From Circinella umbellata (lineage: Eukaryota > Mucoromycota > Mucoromycetes > Mucorales > Lichtheimiaceae): DNA of 64,000 bases. The position numbers were made by a program, and so were the translations under genes. The notes beneath the pieces were generated by a model. It was not told the origin of the DNA, ran no database searches, and saw only the letters and a list, made by a program, of their open reading frames with translations. Each line of letters opens with the position of its first letter. The stretch's first letter is position 1. Below, piece by piece: positions 60,281-64,000 of this stretch. The DNA is taken from contig JAIWNF010000040.1 in the NCBI GenBank assembly GCA_025093555.1, positions 1 through 64,000 of the forward strand. The letters run 5' to 3'.

Positions 60281-61775
60281 TTATGCATTTTCTGACTTTT
60301 TGTTATTAACGAAATGAGTATCCGTTTTCATCCACTAAAAAATAATTAATCAGATAAAAATTATTATCTCCTCTCAATAACAAATATATATAAATATATA
60401 CACACACACAGACTGTCAAACATAAGGTCATATGTTTCATCTCCTCCTCTCTCCCTACTCTCTTTATATATACATAAACATATGTGTATCAGAATTTAAT
60501 TACCTTATAAACACTTGAAAAATCCAAAGTATCATAATCATTCATGGTTGATAAATCACTATAGATTTGTGCGGCTGTTGTTCCCAAGATAGGAGTCGTA
60601 CCAGAATCAAAAGCAGCTTTCATTGCTAATCTTAAATCTTTTGCCATTAATTTATTTGCAAATCCACCTGCATAATCTCGGTTAGCTGGAGCCGTAGGAA
60701 TCACACCTGGATGTGGATTATTTGTATCTGAACTCCAACAACGCCCAGTAGAAGTATTCATAATAGATCCTAATAATTTAGGATCCATTCCGAGACGACC
60801 TGCTAATAATAAGGCTTCAGATACGCCAATCATAGAAACAGCTAATAACATATTGTTACATAATTTGGCTACTTGTCCCGTTCCATTGGATCCACAAAGA
60901 ATGGAATTACGGCCCATCAAAGCTAAAGTGGGTTTAATTTTTTCAAAATCTGCTTCAGATGGGGCGCCCACCATAAATGTCAATGTACCATTTTCAGCTC
61001 CCACAGCACCTATATAAAAACTTATGATTACTACAAACTATAAAAATGAAATAATAATACTTTTTCTTTTTTACGTACCTCCACTCACGGGAGCATCAAA
61101 AGGTGTAGCTTTTCTTTCCATCACCTGTTTAGCAATGGATCGAGCTGATTCGGCATCAATAGTACTTGAATCAATTAAGAAACTATCCTGATCAATAGCA
61201 TCGATTAAAGAAGCATAAACAGATTGCACGTGAGAAGCTTCAGGAAGCATAGTGATCACTGTACTTGCTTTATCGGCTAATTCGGCTGGACTTTCTGCAG
61301 CTTTTGCTTTTGGATATTGATCAACAAATTTTTCCACGGCTGCTTTATTTACATCATAGACCAAAAGGTCACCTTGAGTTTTGGCTGCAAGATTTTTTGC
61401 CATACCATGACCCTATTTTTTTTTTTTTTATAAAAACACATTTAGTACGTATACACTGTTGTTGTTTTTTTGTTGCTTTCTTACCATTTGACCTAATCCA
61501 ATGATACCAATGGCTTCTTTTTTACCATGGACCTATAAAATATATATATATGCATTAATTCTTGTTTTCTTCTTATAATAATAATAATATTATTATAAAA
61601 TATCCACTTTACTATTATAAAAAAAAAGAAAGAGAGTGAGTTAGTTAGTCAGAGAAATATATATTGAATTAAAAAAAGCTAGAGAAATACCTGTTGAATA
61701 CAATCTTAAGGTGGAAGAGATATTTAATCTCGAAGCACGAAGAACATTATTTCCAATAGATGATAAATAAACCAT
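60281..61775 (-). CDS. 3-hydroxyisobutyrate dehydrogenase, mitochondrial
   Basis: This enzyme oxidises 3-hydroxyisobutyrate to methylmalonate semialdehyde with NAD+ in valine breakdown. Exons are 61775-61691, 61516-61485, 61412-61079, 61009-60504 and 60334-60281, giving 336 aa, a typical length. The N-terminus is an Arg/Ser/Leu mitochondrial presequence. NAD-binding GIIGLGQMGHGMAKNL is spread over exons 2-3; substrate-binding DAPVSGGAVGAENGTL, the catalytic Lys block GTGQVAKLCNNML and GRCWSSD follow. DFSSVYK is joined to a final exon beginning WMKTDTH. Without that exon the frame would end VIKF at 60489, which is less family-like. The 32-nt second exon uses an AAAAAAG acceptor: the nearer TATAG would shift the phase and hit a stop. 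Those two joints are the uncertain ones. Confidence 0.9.
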
Positions 61776-64000
61776 TGTTACTTTTTATCTCTTTCTAAAC
61801 TATAAAGTAAATAAAAAAGAAGAAGAAAAGTAATAGACTACAAAAGACAAAAAAAAAAAGAAAAAGATTATGCAGGTTGTTCCCACGGTACCTTTTTTTT
61901 CAAATTATGATGGTTTCTCTTGATTTGAGGTTCCGCATATAGTGTTTTTCTTTTCCACACTTCATGCTTAAAGTTAACTAATGTGTAATATATATATGGA
62001 AATTTTATGACGCCATTATAATACAGAGAGAGAGAGGGGGGGAGAGACTTGTATTAGACTGATTGAACGTACCTGACTGAAAATAAAAACCGTGAGGAAA
62101 AATAAGATACTTTTTAGTGTTATGATTTTTTGAGCGCAACCAAATAATTGAATAGTTCATTAATTCAATACCTTATCGTATATATATGATCTGTTTCTTT
62201 TTGAAGCTCTTAAATAAAAAAAAAAGGTACGTAGTATCTTATTATATGGATAAATCGCAAATATAAGCTTGGGATTGTAATAGTTTATTTTGTTAGTAGC
62301 AAACAATCATTATTATGTGCTAAAATCTTAAATAATGTACACTATTATCAATATTACTTGAACAAACAAACAAGAATTGTAACCCACATTATTATTATTA
62401 TTATGTACTATTATTACTATTATTAACTTATCTTTATTAATGCTATAAGCATTAAAAGGATAATAATGGCCGGAGAACCGTCTTGGATGAGAAGGGTTTA
62501 AACTCAACATCGGTTGCTTTGACAACATGATTGTTGTTGTTCTTCTGCTTTATTTTATTATGAAGACGGTGATGAAATACCTATATGTTAGATGTTAATA
62601 TTATAAATTCTCAAAATATAAGTAATAATACGTAATAAATGAATCAACGGTAAATATAAACAAACAAAAAATGTACTTTGTGGTTGTTAATTTGAGTTAT
62701 GCGTACTAATAGTGACGGACATGTCATTATTATGCTGTCACGAAGAAATATCATTTACTCTTGTTTTTGTATTAGTAGTGGATGCTGTCAAGTGATTGTA
62801 CTTTGCTTTCCAATTGTCACTCAAGTACGTAAAAAAGCGCAGTACGCTTTCAACTTTTTTTGTACCCAGTTCTTGATACTTCTTTTAAAAACTTTTGGCT
62901 GTGATTGTGCGATATAATAAGATTTTATCCACTACTCCGGGTACTTTTTTCCACGCCTTTGTTTATTTCTCTATATTATCATTTGTATACACTATCTCAA
63001 ATACAGAAAACAAGTGTTCGTATGCTTAAGGCACCGGTCTTATAATTTCCACAATAAAACTACCAATATTTTTTCCCCTACGTTACGTAGCATAATGTAT
63101 TCCCAATTGCTGCAATACGGTATTGAGATCCCAATTATTAGGATCTCTTATGTTTTTGAGAGAAAAAGAAACCATCTGAAAATAGCCAAATGTTTTAGAT
63201 CAAAAGATGCCTCAAAACCTTGGTTTTCCAAAATACGGGTGACAGAATGGTAAAAGAAAATGATCAAAATACCAAAGAGGTACTCAGAGGGTTACTTTAG
63301 TTTTCATATAGACGTGAGCTTGTATTTTATTGTTTCCTTTTTATTAACACAGTGATCTGATTCCTTGATCTGTTCTAGATCTGGTGTCATGAAGCAAAAC
63401 TGGTCAAGGATACTTTACTGATTACGGTGTTTGGGGTATTTGGCCAGATGTAGTAAGTAGCGTACAGAGGTTAGTATATAAAGCTTGATTAATACGATGT
63501 ACCTAATATTATATTAATTGTTGGTTAAAGATGCTCATGCTGCAAAATCTGTAGTCCCTGGGGTCGTGTCCAGTTTATTCAAGTTATTCAATCCATTCCG
63601 TTGCTAGTTCCTCGTATTGTTTATGGGTTCGGCGCTTTTATGACTGAAGTTTTTGTATAATAGTAGCTTGTTTTATAATAGTGAAGTTAATAATGAAAAT
63701 AGTATGATTTTCATATAACGTTATTCGTTTGCTACGTATATAATGATATAATCCGTTTATTACATATATGTTACATATATTCCTCTTATTATCTATATAT
63801 ATAGAGTAAGAGCATGTTAAAGTGGTTTTGACAAAAGTTCGGATTATCATTATTGCGTATTAAAAATATTTTACTTCTGCCCTCTCACAACACCCTTTTC
63901 TTTTCTCTTTACCCAACTTTTTTTTTTATTTCTATAAGAATAGTAGGTTATCATAACTGTCAGAATATGTTTATTCATTTAAATTATCCAATAAGTAGCC
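61776..64000. other. Gene-free right end of the window
   Basis: 61776-62700 is AT-rich promoter-type DNA with a GA/G run at about 62026-62045. From about 62700 to 63650 composition is slightly richer in GC, with broken frames such as one reading IPIIRISYVFERKRNHLK at about 63125-63180. I could not join them into a gene or recognise a family. It may be decayed coding DNA or the edge of a locus beyond the window. Confidence 0.45.

Noticed and set aside
62328..62528. Minus-strand frame MLSKQPMLSLNPSHPRR near the right end
   Set aside because: Only the first 30 residues look protein-like; the rest is TTA-repeat translation. No supporting exon was found.
1..64000. tRNA genes, rRNA and CRISPR arrays
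   Set aside because: I looked for T-loop-like strings (GTTCGA, GGTTCAAAT) and regular spacer arrays; the few hits lack acceptor-stem pairing and no arrays exist.

Overview
This is an AT-rich, intron-dense eukaryotic window. Most genes have two to nine exons, split by short introns (about 50-150 nt) with GT..AG borders. Long homopolymer and dinucleotide runs lie between genes. The proteins are fungal: Vts1, Slm1, Fpk-type flippase kinase, Cho1, Cdc42 and a YAT-type amino-acid permease. Low GC, this intron style and several proteins I cannot place point to an early-diverging fungus, most likely Mucoromycota/Mucorales. That placement is an inference. All gene models below were spliced by eye from reading frame, splice signals and family knowledge.

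Layout. 0-12.2 kb: the 5' part of CTR9 (Paf1 complex) runs off the left edge. It is followed by a small secreted Asn/Gly-tailed protein, an unrecognised secreted protein, a decayed DNA transposon and a stand-alone AMP-binding (adenylate-forming) protein. 12.2-22.3 kb has no recognisable conserved gene but is the most structured part of the window: three ~210-bp tandem repeats, a 635-aa protein with an N-terminal membrane region and an acidic tail built from two 130-aa repeats, a train of intron-like segments with a 190-bp exon-plus-intron duplication, and a fold-back-rich stretch. 22.3-45.2 kb is a gene-rich housekeeping block: TRAPPC2L, MPC1 (with a 4-nt microexon), VTS1, an SDR oxidoreductase, SLM1, CHO1, a PP2A-like phosphatase, CDC42 and an amino-acid permease. 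A pogo-like MITE sits between the last two. 45.2-52.7 kb is a transposon graveyard inside a ~4.7-kb pair of ~100-bp inverted repeats. 52.7-61.8 kb is a second gene block: Fpk1-like AGC kinase, a DUF4604/KIAA1143-like protein, a multi-pass membrane protein, mitoferrin and 3-hydroxyisobutyrate dehydrogenase. 61.8-64 kb has no assignable gene.

There is no operon logic; neighbours are mostly convergent or divergent pairs. Some functions touch. CHO1 makes phosphatidylserine, Fpk-type kinases activate the flippases that move aminophospholipids, SLM1 reads PI(4,5)P2 under TORC2, and CDC42 uses the same membranes for polarity. MPC1, mitoferrin and HIBADH are mitochondrial. I see no basis for calling these clusters co-regulated.

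No tRNA, rRNA or CRISPR array was found. The best candidates for something undescribed are the 14.4-20.8 kb locus and the large inverted-repeat element at 46.5-51.2 kb.
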